From: Lenisia limosa
Taxonomy: Eukaryota; Breviatea
Reading direction: 5' to 3'
DNA length: 64,000 nucleotides
Assembly (NCBI GenBank): GCA_001655205.1
Contig: LPNZ01007402.1
Coordinates: 1 to 64,000, forward strand
The position numbers and the translations under genes are program-made. Shown here in pieces: positions 43,893 to 56,146 of the stretch. Every line of letters begins with the position of its first letter. The first letter of the stretch is position 1. The notes under the pieces were generated by a model that ran no database searches, was not told the origin of the DNA, and was given only the letters and a program-made list of their open reading frames with translations.

Positions 43893-45669
43893 CTATCTGC
43901 CATAAGGGTTGTACTGTCCCTGTCCACCACCACGGTAGCTGTCATATCCACCACTCATGGGGGGCTGCTGCTGTCCGTAGCTCTGGTATCCGCCTTGGGG
44001 AGCATAAGAGCCTGAATGATCAAAGGGGCAGAGGCTGCTTATGTGGGAGGCCACTTTTCTTGAAAGGAGAGAAGCCTAAATTCGAGGCCTACCATAAGCC
44101 TGAGGCTGCTGATATCCACCACCATAAGAGTCATAGGGCTGGGGAGCGTAGCTGTCATATCCACCACCCATGTTGTAGTCTCCTTCAAAGTCATAGTGCA
44201 GCCAAACACAAGAAATCATAACAGTCTACAAGAGAGGCGCATGAAGAAATCTAGTGCGTACTTTCGCGTTGAGGGGGAGCACCATAGCCTCCACCGTAGC
44301 CTCTGTCTATTCCTCTGTCCATGCCGCCGTAGGCACCACGGGGAGGACCACCCATTCCGCGGTCCATTCCACGGAAGTCTCCGGGACGGGCTCGGGCTGC
44401 AGAGTTAGATGAGGTGATACTATCACATATCGGAGACAATGGTTGGTTTCTGGTGCTTAAAACACACCCCTGCATTGAAGTTGAAGTTCAAAGTTCAATA
44501 ATGGACAATCAAAGCAATAGATGTTAATTCTGCCAAAAAAGCTTACGAGCCTGTTGTGAGCGAGGGATGGCAGCACGGATTTCAATTTCGCGATCCAAGC
44601 AGTTGAAGGGGCCCTTAGCCTGAATTGTAAGATGGAGAAAGGTAGAAGATCCTTCCCGCTTTAAACGATCAGCCGAATAAGACCCACAGAGCACTCATCA
44701 AAGGGGGTTTCATCGCGAAGAAGGCAGAAGCCAAATCCACGGCATTTCTCGGTGGCATGGTCCTTCATGGTGTAACAGCTTTCAGGGTCGAGAGCGGCCA
44801 TAGCCTTGGTGAGATCCTCTGAAAATTATGAGAATTGACGAGAACAAGGTTACTCAACCCGCATGTTTGTAAAAACACGGTTAACCTGCTGCACTAATAT
44901 TATATTAGATCAGAACACGGAGAGGTGGGAGGAGGCTTGGGAAGTGGTTCCCGCATACCATCAGTGGTTTCAGGGGAAAGACCTCCAACGAAGAGCTTCT
45001 TGGTGACCTGGGGTCCTGACATAGAACTCTTGGGGACAATTCCTTGTTCTCTACGCTCGGTCTGGGTAACAGAAGCCTTGATTTCAAGCTAAAGCAGTCA
45101 GACAAAGTGTTTCCTGAAAAAACACAATGAAAGATTGCGCTTGTTGTTTAGTTAACTGCTCTAAGCTGTCTGAATTGCCTACAGTTCTACCATCAAGCTC
45201 GTGAGAAGCATTGCATGCTTTTTCAACCTCATCCATATTGCTAAGAATAACAAAAGCGAATCCACGAGAGCGACCTAATCCAATTAGCGTGGGAAACTAC
45301 GTTTTCAATGTTCTGGCTTTCTCTTTCACTAATCTTACCAGTGAGTCTGTCTTTCATGATAATAAGATTCTCAACCTTTCCAAAGCTGGACATATATCCT
45401 CTCAAGGTATCTAAAACTGTCAGACTTTCTTTGAGGAACTGTTTTCCCTAGTTAGTTCTAAAATCTTTTGAAATACCCTTATTAGTGAAGGATACTACTT
45501 CTTCCTCAATTTGCATACCCTCAGTTGTATTCCAGCTGAGTCCACCAACAAACACCTTGTTAGGGTTACTAAATTATTAAATCTGCTCGCCTTCTACACA
45601 TGCAGAAAAAAATTGTGGAAAAACTAACCTGACATTCTGGTCTGTAATTGAATCACCACGATCAGCCAT
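43893..45669 (-). CDS. hnRNP A/B-type RNA-binding protein, two RRMs and Gly-rich tail
   Basis: Starts MADRGDSITDQNV at 45669. RRM1: RNP2 KVFVGGLSWNTTE, spliced to TLRGYMSSFGKVENLIIMKD, then RNP1 GRSRGFAFVIL. Linker: KASVTQTERREQGIVPKSSM. RRM2: RNP2 KKLFVGGLSPETTDG, RNP1 CRGFGFCLL, then KGPFNCLDREIEIRAAIPRS. The C-terminal low-complexity region is Gly/Arg/Tyr/Gln-rich (GMDRGMGGPPRGAYGGMDRG; YQSYGQQQPPMSGGYDSYRG) and ends QYNPYGR at 43893. Organisation follows hnRNP A/B, DAZAP1 and Musashi proteins, which bind pre-mRNA or mRNA and form condensates through such tails. It is divergent from the LIM gene, 148 bp away. Confidence 0.9.
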
Positions 45670-45817
45670 ACTTACAACAACGAAAAGGAATTTTTTAAAT
45701 AAGCAAATTTGGTTAAAAGAAAGAAATATCGAATTTTCTCGACAAATTTATCGAGGGTTTTTAAGTGAAAATTTTCAATTTTTTTTTTTTTTTTTCACTT
45801 ATCTTTAATTAGTAATA
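45670..45817. promoter_or_regulatory. 148-bp divergent promoter, hnRNP and LIM genes
   Basis: Contains ATATCGAATTTTCTCGACAA then TTTATCGAGGG, which resembles the core of family A elements, and a T16 run next to the LIM start. It may be a degraded family A copy serving as promoter sequence; this is inference. Confidence 0.35.
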
Positions 45818-46250
45818 ATGGCTCCTGTGTTCGGTGGTGGGTTGAAGTGCCATATTTGCACCAAAACTGTGTACGACAACGAACTTGTCAAGTGTCTTGG
45901 AAACAACTGTTGGTGGTTATTTTTAACCTCAAATTATGTTTGTGATGAGCTCTAGTGAGAGAATAGGAGGAAATGCTACATGGTTGTTTTTTTTCTTGAG
46001 AGAGTTGACCAACTACAGACCACAAGACTTGCTTCAAGTGCCAAAGCTGCAAGAAGAGTCTCCAGCTTGGATCTGTAAGATTCTGTAGCTTCCCCCTTGA
46101 TACCTGACATTCCTAGGAGACCGACCACAAGGGTGAACTCTTCTGCAAGGGTTGCTATGGCAAGCAGATTAGGTTTGCGATATATATTTTCCCAAATCCT
46201 TCTCACATTTTAGTGCTACCAAGGGAACCTACGGCTTTGCCAGAGCTTAA
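45818..46250 (+). CDS. Single-LIM-domain protein (CRP-like)
   Basis: Short protein of about 80 residues made almost entirely of one LIM zinc finger. MAPVFGGGLKCHICTKTVYD..ELVKCLGNN splices to YHKTCFKCQSCKKSLQLGS, then ETDHKGELFCKGCYGKQI, then ATKGTYGFARA. All eight zinc ligands are visible in the order CxxC, HxxC, CxxC, CxxC. The usual Trp before the third ligand is Tyr. The tail KGTYGF resembles the KGYGFG of cysteine-rich proteins (CRP). Such proteins act on actin or as nuclear adaptors. The donor giving NN-YHK is GTTGGT; other donors produce a stop. Confidence 0.85.
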
Positions 46251-46405
46251 CTTTGATTTTGGGTATTTATGGGGGGTTTGTTTGGAATGTTTTGATTGAC
46301 ATATGAAAAATGGAATCAGAGTGTATCAGTTCAGACATATTTAACTACAGTGGTTACTTTTACTGTCATCCGTCAGATTGCTTGGTCTTGATCAGGATGA
46401 GAGGG

Positions 46406-49183
46406 TTAAAGGCTAGCGAGAACCTTGGCAGCCCTGAACAGCGCCAAACCAGCCTCTGAAACCGACTTGATTGGCCAGGTTTCAAGACTGTTACTGTCCT
46501 CCGTGTTGGGTGTGGGCGATCCCAGGATCTCCAACATGGCTGTTGCAACAGGTCGTAATGAGGGCAGGTGGTCTGGCGGGGGGTAAGAAGAATAGAGTAC
46601 ACCGGAGAAGCCACACATACTCCATTCATGAGGTAATGTGAGAACAGGGGCTTTATCAGGGTACGCAGTAGGGATATAGATCACTGGAGGAGGCAGCCCA
46701 GGGCAGTCTTCAAGAACTATTTGTGGTTAGTATGAGATAATGCCAAAGTAATACGCAGCCAAACTAACTGAGTTGGTAATTTCCCGAAAATCCTCGAGCA
46801 GGATTGTCAAGAGAGTCATGGCTTTCTCCCGAAAATGGTTTGGCAGGGTTAATCTTGGAATATAAGAAACTACAACCACCAATACCTTACCGAAAGAGGG
46901 TGGTTTTCATGCTGTAACCTGACAGATATTGAATCGAGACAGAAAGCTTCATATGTAACTGCTTGTATCCGGTCAAGGTGATACTGTGCGTTAGTGAAAG
47001 CAGAAACGGCAGCGCTGAAAAAGTGTATGAGTTTTATTGTATCTAACATCAGTACTTTTTTTTTGGTATTAAGCCAAATCCTGCTCGTGAGGTGGATTTA
47101 GACATATTTTTTCTCTTCATCTAAGAGATTTTTACCCCTCTTTATCTCAAACTGTGCGAATTGTTTTAAAACAGCCTCAAGCTTGTATTTAGCTCCAAAA
47201 CATCCAAAAATAGCCAAGTACAAATGAGCTAAACAATACAGCTAAGTATTAAAATGTTACAGGCTCCTGCAAAATAATCCAAGGTTGCTTTCACATGTCA
47301 ATGTAACCGCTCACTTTAACGGTACTGAGAATAGCTGAAGCTAGTTCTTTGGGTCGCGTGGGGCTGTCTTTGCGTATATCCCTCACCAAAAAGCTAAACT
47401 GATTGCTCTGGGGGAGGGGGTTGGGTTGGAGGATTTGAAGATTGGAAGATACAACATAAACTGATATATTGTTCCAGCATGGAAGATGGTTTGAGAGTTA
47501 TCCTGAAAAAGAAGCCCTCCCGCTCTCTCTTACCAGGAAAGTGACATAAGCAGATTCATCGCTGTAGTATTGAATTAAAATTTTTTGGGCTGGGGCTGGT
47601 TCAAATGGTTCTTTTCTAAAAAGTCATTTTGCTAAAAAAAAAATTGCATGTAGTGATATAATATGTGAGCCACCCAAACCCAGATTTCTCCATTTGGATT
47701 TGCAGCTCTTCCGGAATACAAGGGTTAGAGCCTCTTGCGTTGACATTTTCATAGAGGTTGTTCATTTTTCCGTCAGTTGACACACGTGAAGGGTTAGGAT
47801 TGTTTGGATCTTTGCTATGCACAAAGTCGGAAATGAAACGTTGGTCTTCGGCGATCTGAGAGATAAAAAAAAAGTAGATACAACTTAATTAAACTGCTAA
47901 ACCTCAGTTATTCAAGGTTACATTTCAACAAAAATTGACCATTACTTACCTGCATAATTTTTACAATTTCGGCAGTGAACCTGAAAGTGTCAAAAACTGT
48001 TCAATAAGGCTAATATTATTGAAACTGATCTCATTTTCCATACTCTTGCTGAGTTAGTCCCGCAATGCCAAGACGGACATTGTTGAGAGTTGGTGTATTG
48101 GTAATTGGGGGGTAAATCTCACTTGTGTTGGGAAGCTGAGGATTTGCACCTAGAGAATAAACCAAGAAGTACAAAAACTCAAAGATAGATCTACAAACCT
48201 CCAAGTCGAAAGGTAAGCGCCTGGTTGAGGTTCTTCAAAAGATAGTGATGAAGTCCTTTCGGGGACTCATTTCTCAATTTACGCTATATCATTATTAGCC
48301 CAATACTAAAGCGTTGTTATATATAGAAGCGACATCAAATTGTCATTTTCGCTTACCCTAGACCGTAACGCTTGCTCATAATGGCTCAATTTCAGGTCAG
48401 TCTAGACAAATTAGAGAAACAGAAGAATATTCAAAGGATTTCCAAAATAAATGGGAGCAGACCTCAGGCTTGGACTTTTTTGCCGCTAGAAACTGTTTAA
48501 ACTGTTGATGGGGTCCATCATTCAAATTTTGTACTCTAAAAATATCAACTCCGCGTATTTAAAACACGGGTGAATTTCTACCCTTCTCACAGTTTCTCGA
48601 TTTGATCGATTTCTTGCATTACGTCACTTGATTCCTTCATTGTGAGAGAATGTGAATTTGATAAAAGTGCCTCTACTATTAAAACACACACATAATTCAC
48701 CCAAGATCACTGCATCTTTGTCAAGCATCAATGAAACTCATTTCGTGTCGCACCTTGTGGCTTTGTGTCAGCTGGTGTCTTGACACCCCCGTCAGGTCAG
48801 GTATTGCGCTACCGGGTTGGCGGAATTGTTGCGCTCGAAGTTGCTGCTGGCGTTCATATTCAATGTTTCTCGGCCTTTGCTGGGGTTGCCTGAAAATAAT
48901 GAATGTCAGCATTCAATGAGCTCACACATATTCAAGTTAAACCTGACATTGATATACCAAATTGATGAAAGCAAGCTCCTTATAATGGCATAGATGTTTT
49001 AAATTATCCAAACGTCCATGTGTCTACCTCTGGATACTAGCAGCAGTCCCATAGCCCTGGATTGAGCCCTGTTGTCCCCCAAACTGGGGCTGCTTTACCT
49101 TAAAAATTAAAAACGGTGTGCGGAGCTTCAAAAGTGTATATAGAGTTCCTCCAACCCACCAGTGATCCATATGGTGCTGCCAT
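46406..49183 (-). CDS. Putative Mediator subunit 15-like protein
   Basis: Starts MAAPYGSL at 49183. Exons continue with QPQFGGQQGSIQGYGTAASI, a Gln/Arg-rich stretch (NIEYERQQQLRAQQFRQPGS; PDLTGVSRHQLTQSHK), then ESSDVMQEIDQIEKL, VQNLNDGPHQQFKQFLAAKK, RNESPKGLHHYLLKNLNQAL, LPNTSEIYPPITNTPTLNNV, AEDQRFISDFVHSKDPNNPN, VERVQ-type helices at 47000-46910, and a last exon from about 46715 with LPPPVIYIPTAYPDKAPVLT and a helical end, stop at 46406. A Gln-rich N-terminus and a C-terminal PPV..IP..YP..AP block followed by helices resemble MED15. This is a weak family match made from memory; a different nuclear Gln-rich factor is possible. Confidence 0.35.
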
Positions 49184-49675
49184 TTCAAAGTCGATTCGAT
49201 TAACACGAACAACACGAGGACATACTCTGGAAGGGTCAGACACAACTCAAAATTATATTATAGTTTTACTCATGGTGATAGGGTTCCAAAACGCTTACAA
49301 TAATATTGGGATGTCTAAGTGTGAATGAATGAGTGTCTTGGAGGGGAAACTTGACTATAATTGGCCAAGACTGGTATGTCACCAAGTAATTATACCACAA
49401 TAATATAGCTATCTCCTGGAGGGGTTTTATGCAGTGTATGGGTTGGTTGGGCTTGTTGCAAGGGGCGTTGTGTGGTTGAGTTGTTTGAGAGTTGTGTGGG
49501 TAACAAATTATGGCGTTTCTAGGCGGCCGCGGCCATGATCGTGATTTTTCAATTCTCGATTTTTCCTTTTTCCAACAAAAAAAAGAGCAAAAGAGCTGCA
49601 AAAAGATAACATAAAGCGAAAGAGATTAAGCTCTTCTAGTTACTTGTTTGTGTCCGAGACAATTGTGATCTTCAA
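49184..49675. promoter_or_regulatory. Divergent spacer
   Basis: About 490 bp between two divergent starts. It includes GC-rich GGCGGCCGCGGCC at about 49523. No gene or defined promoter motif can be assigned. Confidence 0.35.
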
Positions 49676-52600
49676 ATGGTTGTTGAAGAGGATGCTGAGG
49701 GGAGGGATGCACATGTCTCACAAATATTAACAGTGAAGCATCTCTTAGCTAATTTTGGAATCGCTGACGGTCTTCCGGAGAGAGCCAACCTGCCACTGAG
49801 TACTCCTCTCTTCTACTTCTCTACGGTGGAGGGGTTAGTTTTAGATGGATTTCCCATTGGAGCCGCTAATATCATCTTCAACACTCTCCACACTCCAAGT
49901 ACTTCCGTTCTGAGCTCGTCGTCATCACTTCCAAGCGCCTCTACAATCCCTATGTATATGCCTCCACTGGACAGCAATGTACAGCCAATTATGTCAGTTC
50001 CCATTGCACAGCCGGGTCTTCTTGTCAACCCCATACCTCAACAAAATGATGACCAGCACCGTGCAGCTCTGGTAAGCGATGGAATTATTCTGATTCTTCA
50101 CCTAGGAAGTCTTAAGAGAGATTAAATACGAAGGGATTTTGATTCCCCCTTTTTTTTAAAGTTCACATCCCATAACTTCCTTTTTGGCACTAATTCCAAG
50201 TTCCCCAAGCTGCTTCTGACGTCATATGATACTGATACTTTTAGGACGACTTGGCAGGAGGAAACATGTCCTCTCAGGTTTGATGGCAAACTCACTTAAT
50301 TTTGTTTAACTCAAAATTTTGCTGTCTAAGCACTAGGGCTTCACTTCGGTTTGAAAAATCCTGGTAAAATATCGATAGTTTTCGAGGATTTATCGACAAA
50401 TTTACTCTTCTTCGAACCGAAGTGAAGCCCTACTTAGCCCAAAACTATCCAGTTGAGTGTGTGATCCCCTCTCAGGCTGGCTTGGAGCTCTTCGCCCAAA
50501 CAAGTAGCACGTCGGAGTATCAGAGACAGCCCGGGCTTTCAGCAGCAGCACAAGGCATCTTCGTTACAGCATCATGTCAAATAATGTTCCCGAACCAAGC
50601 AGTAGATATAGAAGGTGCGGGAAGAATACCTCATAGCATATCAGGACCGTCATAACCGTTCAGATTTGATTGCGAACAAGCCACCCCTGAGTGTTGTTCG
50701 CTCTCCACCACAGGCTGTCTTCAACCGAATTGAACGCAATCCTGTTGTTGCGGTGAGGGTTGAGAGAACCGTGGTGAAAATACATCCTGGTTTTTCTATT
50801 TTTTTTTTTTTTTTTNNNNNNNNNNNNNNNNNNNNNNNNNNNNNNNNNNNNNNNNNNNNNNNNNNNNNNNNNNNNNNNNNNNNNNNNNNNNNNNNNNNCA
50901 ACCTTCTTCTCTCATGCTATTCTGCTGTATTCTGTTTTGGTATGTCCGATATTGAACCGAACTCCTGTAACTTTTGTAATGTTCACTTGCAGGTTTATTC
51001 AATTTTTTGATGGTATTGGCTATTAGTGAGATAATTTCATCAACGTCGTACTGAGCCTTTTTTCTTACAACTCAGTCACGATTGGAGGAGCAAGATGTCA
51101 AGTCCCCTATAATTGACTTCCCTGAAGGGTAAGAAGAAGTCACCCACCCCCCTTTCTTCTTTTCTGATTACTTCTTTTATTATGTGATCAATGTTTCTCA
51201 GCAATTCACTGACTTTTAAGATTCCGAGCAAGACTCCCAGTTACTTCTGAGCTGTAGGAAATGGCTTTTTTCATTTTTAATAAACTCTTGAAGCTTCTTT
51301 TACAATTATATGTGGTCAAATAAACCTTGTTTTATTACTCATCTCTATGTGATATGATATATATACTAATTCAGATACCACCTTATTTTATTTCTCATCT
51401 CTATATATATATGATATATATATATGATATATTACTAGTAAAACAATTGATGATTTTGTTCTAATAATATTATACTATTAATATAATTAGGATTGACATT
51501 ATGTACTGTATGCTTTCTCTGAAGTCTCCTCTTCCGTCATTTCCCATCCTCAACTCAAGATGCTCAAGATTTACGGTTGGATGAGTACATGGTTTCATTG
51601 TCAATAATAAAGCAAATGATGATTGACACCTTAGAGTCCTCTTGCCGCCCTCAATGCCATCTTTACTATCCTGGAGGAAGAATCACAGACTGGAAAAAGT
51701 TGGTGAATGTCATTCAACTTCATTAATAATGCCCTCGTTACTAATTCTTGTAGTTGCTTTCAAGGTGCGTTGGAGGAGTTCAATCAAAGGACTTGAGCTT
51801 CCTATTCCAAGGTTATTAACTGACCTCTTTAGGACTCGGCCACTTCCTTACTTTCTCTGCACATGGCAAATCCGGTGACATTCAAATCAAAGAAAACCAA
51901 TCTTGACAAAGTTTGGGTATGTCATGGGCTCATACTCTCTACTAGACATTGATATTATAATATAATATATGATATCGATATATATAATTATATCGATATC
52001 ATATGTGATATGTATTATACTATATAATATTATATATAAAATGATATCGTATTATATTTTATCGATATAATATTGTGGTTAGTTGATTTACGATTGTATG
52101 TATGTATAATAATGTTCTGTATTATTATCAAAGATGATAGTAAATGGAGTTCATATTTATTTTATTCTTCTTTTCACGTGAATATCAGCCTCATCCAACC
52201 GTTTAACTCTATAGAATTACTCCGAGGGAATTCGCTCAATGAATGAAATCTTGACGGTAAGCCTGTTTTCAAAATGGCTGCTGAAACTATCTGGTCTTTT
52301 TGTTTACATTGCCAGGATCGTTTCTCCATCGTGACTGTCAATGAAAGAGTTCATGTTCCTTCTCAACGAAATCATATTGCAGGAACTTTTGTTGCAGGTG
52401 AGAGGATTGTTTATTCTCTTGATTGGAGCGTATTATTGTCATTAACCTGGAAGCTGATGTTGATTATTTATGAAAAAGGTCTCATGGAGTTGACGAATGA
52501 CAAGGGAGTGATGGGAGTTGAGGACCCCTGGGTTGACATGGGGCAAGGTACTTCAGGAAATGCCTACTTCGTGTACCCTTGGTGCGGAATGGTATGTTCG

Positions 52601-52994
52601 GGTGCAAACAAACAATCTCTACTGTTTTCTTTTTCTTTTTATTCTGTCTCAATTCTCATCTTCTTACCCACCCTAGACGCGGTCAGATCTTGGCAGTCTA
52701 CCAACACCATACTCAAGAGTGAGTTTGGTTGAATATTTGAGAGCAATCTCATACGTCCCCCTTTTTGTTTTTTGCTTATCATTTCTTTTGATTGTTCAGA
52801 TTAATGGAGAAATGCACCTTGTTGCTTTCCTTGCTGATGTGTCAAAAAATCTCTTTAAATATGACAAGCCAACATTTAAGCGGATGTCTAAGAGAACTGG
52901 TATGTTGGCAATGTTGAATGCTGTAGTCTCATCTAACATGCGTATACATCGCCCAACTTATGTTCAAATTTATGTTTCAGGTAAACGAGAGTAA
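49676..52994 (+). CDS. Unrecognised multi-exon protein
   Basis: Starts MVVEEDAEGRDAHVSQILTV at 49676. The first exon continues with FGIADGLPERANLPLSTPLF and a Ser/Pro-rich stretch with IPMYMPPLDSNVQP. Later exons: DDLAGGNMSSQ, AGLELFAQTSSTSEYQRQPG, VREEYLIAYQDRHNRSDLIA, VVRSPPQAVFNRIERNPVVA, SRLEEQDVKSPIIDFPEG, PLAALNAIFTILEEESQTGK, SLLSLHMANPVTFKSKKTNL, NYSEGIRSMNEILT, DRFSIVTVNERVHVPSQRNH, GLMELTNDKGVMGVEDPWVD, GNAYFVYPWCGMTRSDLGSL, INGEMHLVAFLADVSKNLFK and KPTFKRMSKRTGKRE, ending at 52994. A gap (50816-50898) and a family A element (50336) lie in introns. I see no catalytic motif and assign no function. Confidence 0.5.
50336..50430. mobile_element. Family A element, best-preserved copy, TA flanks
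   Basis: 95 bp. The left end GGGCTTCACTTCGGTTTGAA is inverted on the right as GGGCTTCACTTCGGTTCGAA (one difference). The centre is AATATCGATAGTTTTCGAGG. TA at 50334-50335 and 50431-50432 is the apparent target duplication. Too short to encode a transposase. Confidence 0.88.
50816..50898. other. Assembly gap after poly-T
   Basis: Run of N following a T17 tract in an intron of the 49.7-53.0 kb gene. Confidence 0.95.
51336..51450 (+). mobile_element. Family D tail, repeated
   Basis: CCTTGTTTTATTACTCATCT and then ACCACCTTATTTTATTTCTC with CATCTCTATAT, each followed by (TA)-rich sequence. It matches the 3' part of the unit near 40240, present twice. Intronic. Confidence 0.5.
51950..52090. repeat. 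AT-rich palindromic tract
   Basis: Almost pure A/T with interleaved palindromes such as GATATCGATATATATAATTA and its inverse ATATCGATATC. Intronic in the 49.7-53.0 kb gene. Confidence 0.6.
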
Positions 52995-53327
52995 TTTAAG
53001 GTAGTCGTTATTTGTTGTTTCTTGATCTGTTTCTGTTTCTGTCTGTGATATCATAAGGTATTCAAAAATTAGTTCTTGTTCTTTGTTTATTATATATTAT
53101 TGGATTCTTCTTATCCCTCATACAGTCATTTCCACCAAGGTTGAAGAGAATGTCATTTTTATCTCAACTAATCTATAAAGAAATAACAATACCATAACTA
53201 CTGTGCTGCTTTAGGGCTCAGTGGGGACATCTTGTATGGAGGCAGCTGGTACACAGCATGAGTCAACAGTCTACTCAGATTAGAAGAAGTAAGGGTAAGG
53301 TAGAGCGATCATTAAATATTGTTGATT
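52995..53327. other. Convergent spacer
   Basis: Between the stop at 52994 (+) and the transporter stop at 53328 (-). Short open stretches near 53215-53300 have no recognisable similarity. No gene called. Confidence 0.4.
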
Positions 53328-55906
53328 TTAGTTGTCCTTCTCCCAACCATACTTTTTCATCATCCTCGAGAAGAGGCTTTCTCTCAGCATCTTCATCAGG
53401 ATACTTGAAGAAGGGGAAACTAGAAGGTTACTTCCAGAACACACACAAAAAAAGACATGCAATGAGTTGCCAGTGAATTGCAGAACCACATACGTGAAGA
53501 GCTTGTTGTATGTAAATGTTCCAAACACAAGCACCACGAATCCTGCGGTGTAAATACATGAGGTCATTTAATAACAAAATTGAACTCAACTCACCAGCAA
53601 GCTGAATGAAACTGAACTTTTCCCATCCTAGGCTAAGACCATATACCCAGACAACAAGGGTTCTACATCATCAAAGGCCGCAAGACTGTAATACAAGAGG
53701 CAGCGTTAATAATAACAAGACACTATTGAGCAGAAATAATATATGATACAATTATTAAACTTGGACAGTCATGAAAATAAAAATAACAAGAATGGATGAT
53801 GTCAAACACAAAAAACAAATCCTTCTTTTTATTCACACCTTAGTGAATCAATAACTGATCTGTGTCCAGCAGAAAGGTCTTTGGTTACCTTCATTCCAAG
53901 GTAACTAAGAGGTAAGTCATCCTGGAAACGAAGAAGCACAATCATAGAAGCAATCAAGAAGAAGAGCATTCCCTAACATACTTGTAGACGGCTACACGAA
54001 GAGAATAAATAAAAAAATTAGTGTAAAAAAAAAAGTAAGTAAATCAGAGAAGGTTTCTTTCCAATTAAAGCTTACGCATTGAAGTGAAACCAATAACAAC
54101 TGCAAGAAGAAGATATTGTGAAGCGTGAATCTAAAATGTAATTATCGTGGTAATGTAAAGAAAAGAAAACTACAATGGCAAACCTGTTGAATAGCATAAT
54201 CGGTTCTTTCGCCTCCTGAAACATACATGGAGACGCTAAGAACAAAAGCAGCTCCAATCATTCCCTACATTATTAATATATTATTGGCCCCTTTTCAAAA
54301 CAAGACACTCTTGTTAAATTTCCCTACCCAAGAGCCTTCGTATCCAACAGCTTCGAGAGGATGGATGCCATGTCCTCCAACAAACCGTTCTTCAATCTAC
54401 ATGCATGTCAAATGTGATGCGTCAGTACTATTACTATACAAAATCTGACAGAAACTTTTTACCTCTAACTCAGTACTAATAAAAATAGATAATTACTTAA
54501 AGTAATCATTAAATATGATACAATAGCAGCAGATTCTACAATGTAGTGTGAAATACAAATAGCATTTCTACAGAAAACGCACCACATATTGGAATCCTTG
54601 AATAACTTGAGCAAGAAGAACCACAGAGTTTCCAATGACCGGATCTCTAGCTGAAGCTGGAGGAGGGGTAAAACAAAGGAATATTGAAAAGCAATTACAA
54701 AGTTCGACAATTAAAAAAAAAAAAACAAGGCATTGGGCAAAATTATGGATAGATCAACGTTTGGAGAATGGAATGCTAGATCCACCTAAGTACAACCACC
54801 AACAGCTGTCACCACCCTTGATTGAAGCCACTCCGACAATGGTAACTCCAATAAGTACAAACAAAACCCCAGTCCAATGATAGGCATAGAGCTTCCTCTT
54901 CAAGAATGTCACTGATAGAAGAGCTAGGTGGTAAGGTATTGGAGAAGAATTGGGACAAAGGCTTAACAATTGATTCTTCAAATAGTGCTCTGTACATATG
55001 ATAGCTATTATTATTTCGTTGCTCTAAATTCCATCTATTCCTTCACAACCTGTAATCACAACAATGAAGCCACGAAGCATTTGGAAGACTGAGGCCGAGC
55101 TCTAAAGCAATCAATATTAAACAAATCACGGAGCACTGGACTCTTAAATTTAACCCAAACTGACGTAGTAGATACCAATCATCAAGAGAGTGGAGCCGCA
55201 GAGATCACACATGGCAGGGATAAGCATGAGGGCAGCTCTAGCGAGGCCAGTTCTGCAAGGATACTATCAGTCTTCAAGGACTAACTCTTTTCAAAAATTC
55301 TCAATTATACCTTGGAACACCTCCATCAGGACGATGTGACTTGATTTCTTGTCTTTGTGTCCGGGATTTGCCAATATACCATCCCAACTATATGTTTAAG
55401 TAGAAGCATGAGTACAGGACCCAAAATGAGACAATAATAAAAAACAAGTTAAGACAACGAGCCATTTTCTATAAATATTTTTTTTGCCATGAAACCTCCT
55501 AACCAACCAATGATGTTGATTCAGCAGCAAACATCATGAAGACCTGAAGGATGAGGAAAACTGCAAAAGAGATTTCAAAGTATCAAAGCCAAAAAAACGT
55601 ATCATGAGACTTGTGGAACAAAATTGACACATGGATCACAAGTTGTGATTTTTATTAATTAATATTCAAATACCTGGAAGAAAGGGTGGAAGAAGGTTGA
55701 ACCATATGGGTCACCATCCTTCACTGGAATGTCGATCATGCCTTGATACTAAAAGTATAAAAAAAAGCCTCTTTTCTCTCAATATGCATTTCAAGGAAAG
55801 AAGAGATGAGAAAGGGTGTAAAAGGGTATACCTTCATTGCCAGAGTATTGATACTGCCTGTGATAAGCATTCCTATCGCTAACGGTATTAAAGCAGAAAG
55901 TTTCAT
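53328..55906 (-). CDS. SLC35F6: SLC35F6-like drug/metabolite superfamily transporter
   Basis: Multi-pass transporter of the nucleotide-sugar-transporter-like group; the animal homologue sits in lysosomal or mitochondrial membranes. It starts MKLSALIPLAIGMLITGSIN with TLAMK at 55906; the TGSINTL block is diagnostic. Then YQGMIDIPVKDGDPYGSTFF with HPFFQ, VFLILQVFMMFAAESTSL, LMLIPAMCDLCGSTLMMIGI, SSASVFQMLRGFIVVITG, FLKRKLYAYHWTGVLFVLIG and VTIVGVASI, DPVIGNSVVLLAQVIQGFQ, EERFVGGHGIHPLEAVGYEG, LSYLGMKVTKDLSAGHRSVI with DSLR, TLVVWVYGLSLGWEKFSFIQ and GFVVLVFGTFTYNKLF. The order and the HPL.AVG.EG and VTK.LSA..R.V.DSLR motifs match SLC35F6 throughout. The C-terminal tail after YNKLF is uncertain. 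It is divergent from eIF4E. Confidence 0.88.
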
Positions 55907-56146
55907 GCTGAAAGTAGAACAAAAAAGAGTCTTTCAACAGTTTCTCTGTCAAAAAGGTAGGGTTCGGGTTTCGTAGTATATTCTATCAATATGATGATAG
56001 AAGATTGCTTTTTCACCAATTTTTTTCATTTGTTCAGCCGTTATCTTAACCTTAAGCGTTTTATTTTTCTTTTTGCCTTGCCGGCCTTCTTATAACACCA
56101 GTGTCACCGACTTCGGAGACACTAACAACCCCCCACCGTTTTAAAG

